Source: Nitrospira sp.
Lineage (GTDB): Bacteria > Nitrospirota > Nitrospiria > Nitrospirales > Nitrospiraceae
Assembly (NCBI GenBank): GCA_037045225.1
Contig: JBAOHZ010000009.1
Span: forward strand, 1,612,001 to 1,676,000
DNA: 64,000 nt
Direction: 5' to 3'
Below the pieces are notes generated by a model. It was not told the origin of the DNA. It was given only the letters and a program-made list of their open reading frames with translations, and did no database searches. Position 1 is the first letter of the stretch; every line of letters starts with the position of its first letter. A program made the translations under genes and the position numbers. Shown one piece after another: positions 41,193 to 51,000 of this stretch.

Positions 41193-43368
41193 TTGGCACC
41201 TCTGCACTCATCATATCCTCCCAATCTCCCCGTGCAACCACGGCTCCTTCATGAAAAACCACATAACTCTGCCACCCGTAAAAAAACAAGAGTCGAGCCA
41301 CACGCCCGAGCGCCTGGGGCGTCACTCCATACAGCAGGGTTACCACACTGCCGGGATACTCATCACGCCGACAGGAGACCAGCAACGCCATGGTGGCGCC
41401 TTCGTACGTCTTACCCGCCACGGAAAATCCGTCCTCGAGGAGACGGACTCGTTCGCCGCAAGAACGCAAGGCTTCTGCCGCCACCGGATTCTCGCGCGGA
41501 TCGCCCAGCAACAGCAACGATCCCGGCGGCGCAGGCCGGTTACCCTCACGTGATTCAAGCACCGCCGTGCGCGCGGCACCAGGCTTCGCCGCTTCCTGCG
41601 CGGCGATACGCTGGAGGATGTCGCCGAACGGGCCCGGCCTCCCCGCGGCGTCTTGGGCCAAGACAACGGTTCGCTGGCCATCCGTCACATACAGATTCAG
41701 CATGGGAGCCATCTCGCTCCGTGCCACACGCCGGAACAGATGATAATCCGGATCCAACCGGACTGCCGACGGCGGCTCCGCAAGGGGCACGACCAGGTCC
41801 TGCTGTGCGGCGCTCAATGGAACGCGTACGCGCTGGGTGCGCCCCTCACTCAACACGAACTCCAGCTCCACTGACGCTCGATAAGGCTCGTCGCGCTGGG
41901 CGATATGGACCGTCGCCTCGATGACGTTCGCGTGGCCGGACGCGCCGGGGATACTCTGCGCTCGAAGGCCGGACAGGGCGAGTTCCGGTACACCGGCACG
42001 CTCGACCCACTGGGCAAAAAACCATCGCAGGTCGCGGCCCGCCTCTTCCTGAAAGATCCGCTCCACATCACTCCAATCGGCCACTGCTCCAAGATACCGT
42101 TCCGGAATGCGCTTTAGCGCCCGCCAAAATACCGCATCGCCCACTTCCTGTCTGAGCGCATGAAAGACCATGGCGGATTTCTGGTAGCCGATGGCATTGT
42201 CTTTCTCATCACGCTTTTGCGCAAAGCTCTTGAGCGGGTATCCTTCGTGGGGACGCACGTAGACGGAATAACCCAGCAACATCAACCGCCGTTGCTCACG
42301 AGCCTGCGCCTTGTCGCCGGTCAACTCGTGATAGTAGTAGTTGGACAGATAGGTCGTCAGCCCCTCCACCCAGTTGCCCTGGCTCACCCGGTTGAAGACC
42401 CCATTGCCGATCCAGGAATGCACGATCTCATGCCCCAACGCATATGGTTGCGTATAGTGCCGCTTGATGACCCCGCTTCCCAGCAGCGTGAAGGACGGCA
42501 TGCCCAATCCGCTCGAGAAAAAGTTTTCGACGACGGCAAATTGTGAAAAGGGGTAGGCGCCCAGCAGCGGGATATAGGCGTCGAGATATCTGGCCGATGC
42601 ATCGAGGTACTCATCGGCCAGCGCGGCCTCATCCGGGAAGAGATACGTCGCCAACTGAATCGACTGCCCGGATTGCGCCTTCCAGGCGCGAGTCTTGACC
42701 ACAAACCGGTTGGCCACCACCGTCAACGCTTCACTCTTCGTCGACACCATCCATCTCGAGGCGTCGGCCTGGGCCGTGCCCTGCGTGACGGCGGCCCACC
42801 CTTCAGGCAACGTGATGTGTACATCATAGGTGGCCAGCGAATCGTCGAGGTCCGGGTACCACTGGCTCTCGCTGCTGAGATACACCCCCTCCGGACCGAT
42901 GTGCCCGGCCGTTTCACTCGGCGTAACAAACCGGAGGTGGCGCGGATCTCGGGGCGGATCATCGATTACCCCATGGTAGACAAAATTGAGCCGTATCGCT
43001 CCCCCTGCCAGATTCGCAGGCGGCTGCTTCAGGATAATGCGCTGCGACTCCGCCTGACCTGACGCGCTATTCCTTACAAATGGAATCGAGGGGGCGGACT
43101 CGCAGGGATCCTGACAATGCGTGAGATCCTCGACCCGCTCCAACACGAGCGTCAGTGCAAGGGAAAATGCCAGTTCCTGCCCGGGAACTCCTCCCGCAAC
43201 GGTCACTCGATCTGTGGCGACCAGTTGATGGGAATCAGGACGTAATTCAAGGGCCAGCTGATGATGTTCAATCGTCGGATGCTGGAGGACTGACTCAGCG
43301 AGTACAGGCGCAGGCAGGAAACAAATTGTGAGCAGACCCAAACGGATGAGGCGATACAAACCAGTCAC
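41179..43368 (-). CDS. M1 family zinc aminopeptidase, exported
   Basis: 729 residues with signal peptide LIRLGLLTICFLPAPVLAES. The zinc-binding motif HEIVHSW follows YALG, and the second Glu lies in WVEGLTTYLSNYYYHEL; GMPSFTLLGSGV and QKSAMVFHALRQEVGD are also typical of M1 (APN/LTA4H clan) proteases. The conserved GxMEN is replaced by GLGMPSFTL, as in some bacterial members. After the catalytic core (from about residue 470) a C-terminal domain of unknown type continues. It probably hydrolyses peptides in the periplasm. First gene of the M1-TolB-PAP2 operon. Confidence 0.88.
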   Translation of the reverse strand: MTGLYRLIRLGLLTICFLPAPVLAESVLQHPTIEHHQLALELRPDSHQLVATDRVTVAGGVPGQELAFSLALTLVLERVEDLTHCQDPCESAPSIPFVRNSASGQAESQRIILKQPPANLAGGAIRLNFVYHGVIDDPPRDPRHLRFVTPSETAGHIGPEGVYLSSESQWYPDLDDSLATYDVHITLPEGWAAVTQGTAQADASRWMVSTKSEALTVVANRFVVKTRAWKAQSGQSIQLATYLFPDEAALADEYLDASARYLDAYIPLLGAYPFSQFAVVENFFSSGLGMPSFTLLGSGVIKRHYTQPYALGHEIVHSWIGNGVFNRVSQGNWVEGLTTYLSNYYYHELTGDKAQAREQRRLMLLGYSVYVRPHEGYPLKSFAQKRDEKDNAIGYQKSAMVFHALRQEVGDAVFWRALKRIPERYLGAVADWSDVERIFQEEAGRDLRWFFAQWVERAGVPELALSGLRAQSIPGASGHANVIEATVHIAQRDEPYRASVELEFVLSEGRTQRVRVPLSAAQQDLVVPLAEPPSAVRLDPDYHLFRRVARSEMAPMLNLYVTDGQRTVVLAQDAAGRPGPFGDILQRIAAQEAAKPGAARTAVLESREGNRPAPPGSLLLLGDPRENPVAAEALRSCGERVRLLEDGFSVAGKTYEGATMALLVSCRRDEYPGSVVTLLYGVTPQALGRVARLLFFYGWQSYVVFHEGAVVARGDWEDMMSAEVPIETR

Positions 43369-43401
43369 CCTTCACCGGCACCTCGAGGTGGACGATGAAG
43401 A

Positions 43402-44190
43402 TTAACACTCTCGACAGACCATCACAAGCTGGATAGCCATCAACGCCCGCTCCAAATCAATGGGCTTATCCAGCACCTCTTGCGGACCCAACGCCCAGGC
43501 CTCGGCCAATAAGGAGTCATTGTGATGTCCGCCCAAAATGATCGTCCGGCCGGCATAGTCTCGCGCCGCAAGCGCCCGCAAGACCTCGACCCCGTTCATC
43601 TCCGGCATAGCAAGATCCAGGATCAATAAATCCGGTGCCGAGTCGCCAATCAATCGTAACGCTTCGCGACCATCCTGCGCGGCTCGAACCTGGTAGCCGC
43701 GAAGGCTGAGAAACCGCACCAGGAGGTCGCGCGCCATCACATCATCATCAACCACAAGGATCTGCTCATCAGGAAGCTGATCCATCTCTTCCGCGGCACG
43801 GGACTGCTCAGATGAGGCCTGTCGCCTCGCCTGCTGCGCCACACGGTGGACGGCTCCGATGAGCACATCCAGCGACAACCCTTTTCGCAGGAAATCCGTG
43901 ACGTGCAACTCGCGCGCTTGATTCTCCAACTGCTCCGTCGCGCCACCACCGAGGATAATCACCCCGGCGCGCGGGTCCTGCGCTCGGATTTCCTTGAGCA
44001 CCGCCAAACCATCCATTTCCGGCATGCGCAAATCAAGGAGCGTCACCAGTGGACGAAGCTGTCGAAACAACACGACACCTTCACGTCCGCTGGTCGCAAT
44101 ACTGACCTGATACCCGTGACGGGCGAGTGCCATCTGCAATAGATCGCAGTGCAACCGATCATCGTCGATCACCAGTAACGTGCTCATCAT
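43402..44190 (-). CDS. Double receiver-domain response regulator
   Basis: 262 residues. Two REC domains in tandem and no output domain. First: VIDDDRLHCDLLQMALARHGY, TLLDLRMPEMDG with the phosphoacceptor Asp, and FLRKGL. Second: ILVVDDDVMARDLLVRFLSLRGY, LLILDLAMPEMNG, and VLDKPID. The conserved Thr/Ser after the fourth strand is Gly in both domains (IILGGG and IILGGH), so signal propagation may be altered. It could bind or shuttle phosphate rather than regulate DNA. MM start: the ATG at 44190 follows AGGAT. No histidine kinase is adjacent. Confidence 0.85.
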   Translation of the reverse strand: MMSTLLVIDDDRLHCDLLQMALARHGYQVSIATSGREGVVLFRQLRPLVTLLDLRMPEMDGLAVLKEIRAQDPRAGVIILGGGATEQLENQARELHVTDFLRKGLSLDVLIGAVHRVAQQARRQASSEQSRAAEEMDQLPDEQILVVDDDVMARDLLVRFLSLRGYQVRAAQDGREALRLIGDSAPDLLILDLAMPEMNGVEVLRALAARDYAGRTIILGGHHNDSLLAEAWALGPQEVLDKPIDLERALMAIQLVMVCREC

Positions 44191-44328
44191 CTTATCCTGT
44201 ATGTGCCTCACGGCCAATGGCGACAAGGCCGCACAGCGGAAGCAGCCCGTTAGAGAAAGCCTAACATGGGCTCGACGGGATGAGAAGCAATTGAGTGAAA
44301 GCGTCTGAGTTGGGGCCGTTAGTGAGGG

Positions 44329-45243
44329 CTAGAACAACGCGTCGACAAATGCCTTGGCATCAAAGTCCTGCAGGTCCTCGACCGATTCTCCGACTCCGAT
44401 CAGCCGAACCGGAATTTTGAACGTGTCGGCAATGGCCACCACGATGCCGCCACGCGCTGTGCCATCCAGCTTCGTCAGGGCGATTCCGGTCACCCCGACC
44501 GCCTCATGGAACTGCCTCGCTTGAGCAATGGCATTCTGCCCCACTGTCGCATCCAACACGAGCAACACTTCATGAGGCGCCCCCTGACACTCTTGCGCAA
44601 CGATACGCTTGATCTTTCGCAACTCGTCCATCAGGTTTGTTTTGGTATGCAGCCGCCCAGCCGTATCGATCAACACGACATCTGAACCACGCGCTTTCGC
44701 AGCCGTTATCCCGTCATAGGCGACCGCAGCGGGATCCGCGCCCGGGCGATGGCGAATGACATCGACCTCGATGCGGTCCGCCCACACCTGCAATTGATCA
44801 ATCGCGGCCGCCCGGAAGGTGTCGCCGGCCACGAGCAATGGTTTTTTCCCCTGTTGACGAAATCGTTGGGTCAACTTGGCCACCGTCGTCGTCTTGCCGA
44901 CCCCGTTGACTCCCACAGCCAGAATCACAAAGGGGCGCGGCCCCTGTGCCACTAGTTGCTCCATCGAAGCGGATTGTGTCGGAAGAAGAATCTGCAGCAC
45001 AGATTGTCGCAGGAGATCTCGCACTTTATCGGCCGAGGAGAAATTACCGCCCCGCATCTGGGCCCGCAGCTGCCCCATCACACGTTCCACGACCGGCATA
45101 CCCAGGTCTGCACTGATCAGAGCCACCTCCAGCTCATCCAGCAGCGCCGGATCAGCCGCCCGCCCCAGGAGTCGATCCAGCTGTCCCGTGACCGCATCCC
45201 GTGTTTTGGAGAGCCCCGCACTTAGTTTCTGAAACCAACCCAC
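44329..45243 (-). CDS. ftsY: Signal recognition particle receptor FtsY
   Basis: About 304 residues: helical N domain, then the SRP GTPase motifs GVNGVGKTTTVAKL (G1), VLLVAGDTFRAAAIDQL, DTAGRLHTKTNLM (G3), TKLDGTARGGIVVAI (G4-like) and VGESVEDLQDF. It lacks the long acidic A domain of E. coli FtsY. It docks ribosome-nascent chain complexes to the membrane with Ffh. The start is the GTG at 45243, with GAGG upstream, rather than the GTG at 45255. It lies about 90 bases after ybeY on the same strand. Confidence 0.95.
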   Translation of the reverse strand: MGWFQKLSAGLSKTRDAVTGQLDRLLGRAADPALLDELEVALISADLGMPVVERVMGQLRAQMRGGNFSSADKVRDLLRQSVLQILLPTQSASMEQLVAQGPRPFVILAVGVNGVGKTTTVAKLTQRFRQQGKKPLLVAGDTFRAAAIDQLQVWADRIEVDVIRHRPGADPAAVAYDGITAAKARGSDVVLIDTAGRLHTKTNLMDELRKIKRIVAQECQGAPHEVLLVLDATVGQNAIAQARQFHEAVGVTGIALTKLDGTARGGIVVAIADTFKIPVRLIGVGESVEDLQDFDAKAFVDALF

Positions 45244-45331
45244 CGCGCACCTCACCCTCTCGTCAAGTCATCAGAATGATTGATGAACGATCCGACCTAG
45301 GACTTGTCGTATACGGCGATCAAGTCCTGCA

Positions 45332-45802
45332 TCATACCCGATCCGATCCGCGCGGCACCAATAGCCGTGGAACAGGAGCGATGGCTCGCAGCACGGCCTT
45401 TTCACGCCGAGTCATGCGCTGCGCCTCCGCCTCGCTGCGCTCGTGGTCATACCCGCACAAGTGGAGCACACCATGAATCAGCAGCACGGCTAACTCGTGG
45501 TCAACACCCTGCTCATGCCGACGCGCCTGGCGAATGGCTTGCGGGAGAGAAATGACGACGTCGCCCAGCAGAGATGAGGATGGCCCAGGGCCTTCCCTGG
45601 TCGCGAACGCCAGCACATCCGTTGTCTTGTCACGATGACGGAAGGTTCGATTTAGGCGCTGCATCCGTACGTCGCCGACGATCTCAAGACTCAACAGCGC
45701 CTCGGCGTCGCCGACGGCTTGCAATACCTGCAGGGCGAGTTTTTTGAGTGCCCCGAGACGGAGGTGGCACCTCCTCAGCCGCATGCCGATCACAACCGGC
45801 AT
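45332..45802 (-). CDS. ybeY: rRNA maturation RNase YbeY
   Basis: 156 residues with the zinc/RNase motif HGVLHLCGYDHERSEAEAQRM near the end and LNRTFRHRDKTTDVLAFATRE in sections and LGDVVISLPQA in the middle. It trims the 3' end of 16S rRNA and controls 70S quality. The start overlaps the stop of the PhoH gene by one base. phoH-ybeY is a common gene pair, supporting both calls. Confidence 0.95.
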   Translation of the reverse strand: MPVVIGMRLRRCHLRLGALKKLALQVLQAVGDAEALLSLEIVGDVRMQRLNRTFRHRDKTTDVLAFATREGPGPSSSLLGDVVISLPQAIRQARRHEQGVDHELAVLLIHGVLHLCGYDHERSEAEAQRMTRREKAVLRAIAPVPRLLVPRGSDRV

Positions 45803-46890
45803 TAATGCGACTGGCCCCAGGAACCTGCGGAAGGAGACGCGGGACGAGTGGGCTTAGAGTCCACGCGATGGCCCTTGGTCTGAGCCTCGCCTTTTCGTTG
45901 CTGAGCCGGATGCGCAGGACCAGCCGTGTGGCGATCGTAAGCTTTGATGATCTCCTGGACGAGGCGATGCCGCACAACGTCTCGCTCATCGAAGTAGACA
46001 AACTCGATCCCGGCAATGTCCTGAAGAATATCGCGCACCTCGATGAGACCCGACACCCGATCGGACGGCAGGTCGATCTGCGTAATGTCCCCCGTCACGA
46101 CGGCCTTCGAATGAAATCCCAGCCGTGTGAGGAACATCTTCATTTGTTCGGCGGTCGCGTTTTGCGCTTCGTCCAAGATCACAAATGAATCGTTCAGTGT
46201 GCGGCCACGCATGAAAGCCAGGGGCGCGATTTCGATGTCCCCTCGCTCGATCAAGCGATTGGCCCGCTCCATATCCATCATGTCGAACAGCGCGTCATAG
46301 AGTGGCCGAAGGTACGGATTGACCTTGGCATACATATCGCCCGGCAAATACCCGAGCTTCTCGCCGGCTTCGACGGCGGGCCGCGCGAGGATGATGCGGC
46401 TTACATCTTTCTTCATCAGCGCACTGACCGCCATAGCCATGGCCAAGTAGGTCTTGCCCGTGCCTGCAGGACCGATACCGATCACGATGTCGTGCTTTTC
46501 GATCGCGTCCAGATAGTATTTCTGAGTTGGAGTCTTCGGAACGATGAACCGCTTCCGTGTCACGATGGGGGAAGCGCTGAAGAGCAGTTCTTTGAGGGAA
46601 GCGTCTTGATTGTGACGGAGGGCGGTCAGCGCGTGTGTGACGTCGTCTGACCGGAGATCGTAACCTTCATTAGTCAACGAGGCGAGTTCATTGAGCACCC
46701 GCTCGGCCTGCTTGACGGTCTCGGGCGTCCCCTCCACCGTCACTTCTTCACCCCGCGCCGAGCATCGCACCCCAAACTCTTCCTCAATCAACTTGAGGTG
46801 TCGATCGTGGTGCCCAAAGAGGGCTGCGGTATTCGTGCCTTCCCGTAGTTTGATCTTGCGCACGCCGGTGTCGAAAACCCCTTTCGTCAA
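45802..46890 (-). CDS. ybeZ: PhoH-like ATPase (YbeZ)
   Basis: 362 residues. An N-terminal KH-like segment (LKLIEEEFGVRCSARGEEVTVEGTPE in sections) precedes the PhoH core: the Walker A GPAGTGKTYLAMAMAVSAL, ILARPAVEAGEKLGYLPGDM, Walker B VILDEAQNATAEQMKMFLTR and TGDITQIDLP. The C-terminus has a basic, Pro/Ser-rich tail of about 40 residues. It partners with YbeY, encoded directly downstream. The open frame begins with a TTG at 46890; a GTG at 46863 is an alternative. No strong ribosome-binding site separates them. Confidence 0.93.
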   Translation of the reverse strand: MTKGVFDTGVRKIKLREGTNTAALFGHHDRHLKLIEEEFGVRCSARGEEVTVEGTPETVKQAERVLNELASLTNEGYDLRSDDVTHALTALRHNQDASLKELLFSASPIVTRKRFIVPKTPTQKYYLDAIEKHDIVIGIGPAGTGKTYLAMAMAVSALMKKDVSRIILARPAVEAGEKLGYLPGDMYAKVNPYLRPLYDALFDMMDMERANRLIERGDIEIAPLAFMRGRTLNDSFVILDEAQNATAEQMKMFLTRLGFHSKAVVTGDITQIDLPSDRVSGLIEVRDILQDIAGIEFVYFDERDVVRHRLVQEIIKAYDRHTAGPAHPAQQRKGEAQTKGHRVDSKPTRPASPSAGSWGQSH

Positions 46891-46978
46891 GACGATAGGA
46901 AGATTCTAACAAACCGGGAAAGTCCGGAACAAGGGCGGAGGGGGCGCGCCAGAAAATAAGGAAACCCCTCGGAACAGA

Positions 46979-48001
46979 TTAGCCTTGGGACGGAGACGCC
47001 GGCGGTGACTGAGCCGTGGAGGGAATCGAAAGTTCAAACTCCTGCCAGGCTGTACCGCCCTGACCATCTTCCGCCATCACCTTTACCCGGTGAGTCCCTG
47101 CAACACCTGCTGTAACATTCCACGTCAGTTGGCCCGTCACCTTATCGATCGTCATCCCTGGAGGACCAGTCTCCAACCCATAACTGACGCTATCTCCATC
47201 GGGATCCTTCGCCTGGACGACATATTCGTATTGCTCTCGACTCGTTAACGCGGTGGGAGTCGACAGGATTTGTGGTGGGGAATTCCCCAGCACAATCGGC
47301 ACCGACCGAGCTGGAGCGGCGAGTGCATCCTGATCTCGCGCAACCACCTCGACTGCCACAATGTCTTTGCGGCCGAAACCCGCAGTATCAAGAACGTTGT
47401 CCTCCCCTTCCTTCACTTGCTTGTCATTCCGCCACCAACGGTACAGGTATTGGATGTCGTCATGGTCTGGATCAACCGCCTCAACTTTGGCAAAGACGCG
47501 ATTTCCCTTGTCAGGCGAATCCGCCTCAATCGTGACGCGCGAGACGAGAGGCGGAGTATTCACCACAGTCACCGGATCCGTACGATAGGGGGGACTCTCT
47601 ACCTGGCCGTCAGAGGCCACCACTTCAAGCGCAACTGTATCACCTCGCTTCACACGATCGGCCTCGAACTCAAACCCCGTCGCCCCCAGGACCGGACTTC
47701 CGTTCACGATCCACTGAAGTCGTGTTACCGGTTGGGTACCGTCCGGGTCGTCAACAGCCACATGCGCCGTGATAGGTCCCGCCAAGACGAGAGGATTTGG
47801 AACAATGGTTACCAGGCGGACGGTCGGAGGGTGGTTAGTCTTTGTGCTGCCTGCTGCACCCGCCCCATCCTGAGGAGATGACGAACACCCGCCGCAGACA
47901 GCAACCGCGAGGACCATCAATCCCAGACGGGTTGCCTGAGGAAAGGCAAGGGGACGGAGTCCCCCCACCCTCCCATGTAGCGCCTGCCTCAAAGTGACCA
48001 T
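46979..48001 (-). CDS. Putative Ig-like lipoprotein at the end of the pilus operon
   Basis: About 340 residues with a lipobox (VAVCGGCSSS) at about residue 39. Several beta-sandwich repeats follow: PPTVRLVTIVPNPLVLAGPITAHVAVDDPDG in sections, WRNDKQVKEGEDNVL, and a cadherin-like SPPQILSTPTALTSREQYEYVVQAKDPDGDSVSY with GQLTWNV. These Ca-binding DPDG/DPDH motifs are typical of immunoglobulin/cadherin-like domains. The ATG at 48001 overlaps the stop of PilY1 (ATGA). Inference: an outer-membrane-anchored accessory of the PilY1 pilus tip or its assembly. No closer family is recognised. Confidence 0.75.
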   Translation of the reverse strand: MVTLRQALHGRVGGLRPLAFPQATRLGLMVLAVAVCGGCSSSPQDGAGAAGSTKTNHPPTVRLVTIVPNPLVLAGPITAHVAVDDPDGTQPVTRLQWIVNGSPVLGATGFEFEADRVKRGDTVALEVVASDGQVESPPYRTDPVTVVNTPPLVSRVTIEADSPDKGNRVFAKVEAVDPDHDDIQYLYRWWRNDKQVKEGEDNVLDTAGFGRKDIVAVEVVARDQDALAAPARSVPIVLGNSPPQILSTPTALTSREQYEYVVQAKDPDGDSVSYGLETGPPGMTIDKVTGQLTWNVTAGVAGTHRVKVMAEDGQGGTAWQEFELSIPSTAQSPPASPSQG

Positions 48002-51000
48002 CACATGTTCGTCCATGAGAAGTATCGACTCCGTGGATCAATCGCAACGTTGGCGTCGATGTTCGAACTCGGAAGACCTCCAGGGGATCCTCCTCCCAAC
48101 CCGCACGTCGTACAGTCGCCAAAATTTCCCTGACTCATATTGATGAGCAGCCCGAAGGGACTGCCGCCGTCCCGGCCTGAGCCCATGTGAACCACGATAC
48201 CGAACGCCAATCCCTCCCCAAGAGAGCCGAACTTATTGACCGTTTGGTTCGCGCCTGATGCAGCCGTTCCGATAATCGGCTCTTGATACGCACTCCCGGT
48301 TTTGTAAAAGAGCGCCCAGAGTCGGCTCGTTCCAGACGAGACACAGATGTCGTTCGTAGGGATAAAGGTAGGGAAAAAGACCACTCCGCCGAAGACCGTC
48401 GGACTGCTGACGGCCCGTTCGCCGATGCCGTAGGGGACCGGATGAGATGGCGGGTTGGCAGGTTCGACGAGTTTCGTCACCCAGCCATCTTTACTCTGAA
48501 CCAGTCCGATCAAGCCGGTAAACGTCGTGGCACCGGACACGCCGGAGACCTGGCTGGTTCCACTGGCCTGACCACAATCGCCGACTCCCACCACACAGAC
48601 AGTGGCATTCGATACATCCACAAGATCATTGTCCATGCAGTTGAGCGGACCGGCCGATTGATTGCACCCGGCATTAAGAACCGAGTCTTTCAGGCCGACG
48701 AAATACTGGGTGGACACATCCGTCTTGTCGGATTTGCTGTAATAACGCCCGCTGCCCGCAAAAACCCAGACGTTAGCCGCGTCGTCCATCGTCACAGACG
48801 GTGCCGTCGCAATCGGGCCCATCTCCGCTCCTGACGCAAACGTATCCAACATCTCGGTGGGCACGCGGGCACTGCCTAACGCAATGCCCCACTGAGCCGG
48901 ATTGGTGACTGTACCGAACTTGGACGTGACTCCTCCGGCGCCCATGGTCAAACGATAGATCTTGCCACGCCAGGGAAGCGCCCCGTCATCAATCACTCGC
49001 CCGAAATACACGACATCGTGGCGATAATCGAGATCTCGATCGAAAGCCGTGATGTCTCCGATATACGAATTCCAGGACCCCGCTGCATACGTTGTCACCA
49101 GGCTGTTGCCGCTGCCTGGCCCTGTCGCAAGATCGATGGCAAAGACTCTTGCGCTCTGCGCCGCGCTCGCGTCATACCCGGTCGGGCCGGACCCCACCAC
49201 CATGTACCATTTTGCATTTGTATTACTGGCCTTCGCATCCGCTGCAGGATTGACCCGGACCACAGCCGGCACACTGGTCGTCAGCCCCAAATTCGAGCTA
49301 CTGAACGACCACAACAGCTTGGGGGCATCGGGATTGGTCACATCCATCGCAAAGTAGGAACTATAAAATGTATAGTCCGTACCGCTGATGTTGACCGTCA
49401 TCGGCGGCGCGCCGGATCCAGATACACAGGCGCCGCAACTTCCACCCATTCTAAATCCGCCAATCAAGATCGTGCCCCATCCGTTCGGATGATCGGTGTC
49501 CGGGGTGAAAATCCGAACATCCACGACTTTGAGTGGCAGATCGACATAGTACGTATGCTGGTAATCAGCACGACTCAAGAACTCCAGCTGAGGAAGAAGT
49601 TGATACGGAACGAACCCCCACAATTCATCCCCCAATGGAGCCCCACTGGAATTGTCCGCTGGAGCAGTGGTGAACCAGCCGTGTTCGGTGATATTCGTGG
49701 GAGCAGAGGCACTTGCATCATCGCCGGGATGGTAATACCCCGCGTTGAACGCGTGTAGCATGCCGTCATTTCCCCCCACGTAGGCCACCTGCCGGCGGTT
49801 GTACCACTTCTGCAGGAATGCCGAATAGCTTTGATCGCCATAGAGCGCGTCGTGCCGATCCCTGGGACCCGCAACCAGCGTCGGTGTGGAGTGGATGACG
49901 TCTCCGAGCTTCCACACTTTCAAGGAGGTGCTTCCTCCTGACGCGACACTGAGTCGGCGGTCCCTTGTCGCTGACTGCTCTGGACAGGTCCCCACATCAC
50001 AGCCGCGCACAAAATTAATGATCTTGGTCCCCTCGGCGCTCGATGTGGCACGAAGATATGGCCGAAGGATTGACTCGTTGGCGGTTGAAAAGGCTATCTG
50101 CTCACTCGCATCGACGACTCCATCATGATCGGAATCGACCCAGGTGAGGATGGTGCGAGTTGTGGAATCTTTCACAGCCAGTCGTTTCCCGGCCTCCCAA
50201 ATCGGGAGAATCTCGCTCAACGCCTGCCCGCAGGGATTGCAGTCTGCCACCGTTACAGAATTGTCGCTGTTCTGGTCGTTCGGCAAACCATCACCGTCAG
50301 TGTCGACGTATTTATCGACCTTCACGGAATTCGAGAGTGAATCAAAGCGGGTCTTAATGATCTTGTCGACCTTATAATCAAGCCGACCATCTTGATTCGT
50401 ATCCTCGCGAGTATTGCCGAACGTATCGATGAATAGGGCCTGCGTATAACCCGTCCACTTTACGTCGCTGAGCGTCGTGGGTTCGATGGTGCTGGGGTAA
50501 AAATAGGATTGATACAACGCCCCTTCACCAGTCGAGGCCGTAGCCAGCACGGAAACCGATGAACCGGACGCACTCCGCCTGAGAATACTCGCAATCGTGG
50601 CCAGCAACTTATCCTGCAGATCATCAACGTTGGAGGATTCAAAATAGGCATCCGGGATACCGTCCGGCGTAGCCGCTCCTGTGAGATTATTTTCCTTATC
50701 CCATTCGCCAGTTTGAGGGATGCCGTCATTATTGGCGTCCTCGAAGCCTCCTAAGCGAGCGGCTTGGGCCAGAATCCCACGACCATTCATGTTGCCGAAT
50801 GCAAAGAATGAATACACCGTCACACTCTGGGTGCCAGCGATGCAATGCCCGGTGACCGCCAAACCTGCGATCGTCCCATCACTCGTACCGCTACAAGGAC
50901 GAAGATCGCTCGTGTGCGCCCAATAGGCGACATCATCTAAATAATGGCTGCCGTTGTCGGCATAATCGGTCTTGTGCTCTGCAAGCAAATCGCTGAATGG

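Noticed and set aside
44244..44271. GCCC/GGGC and CTAAC/GTTAG hairpin after ftsY
   Set aside because: Mismatched stem and no U-tract; too weak to call a terminator.
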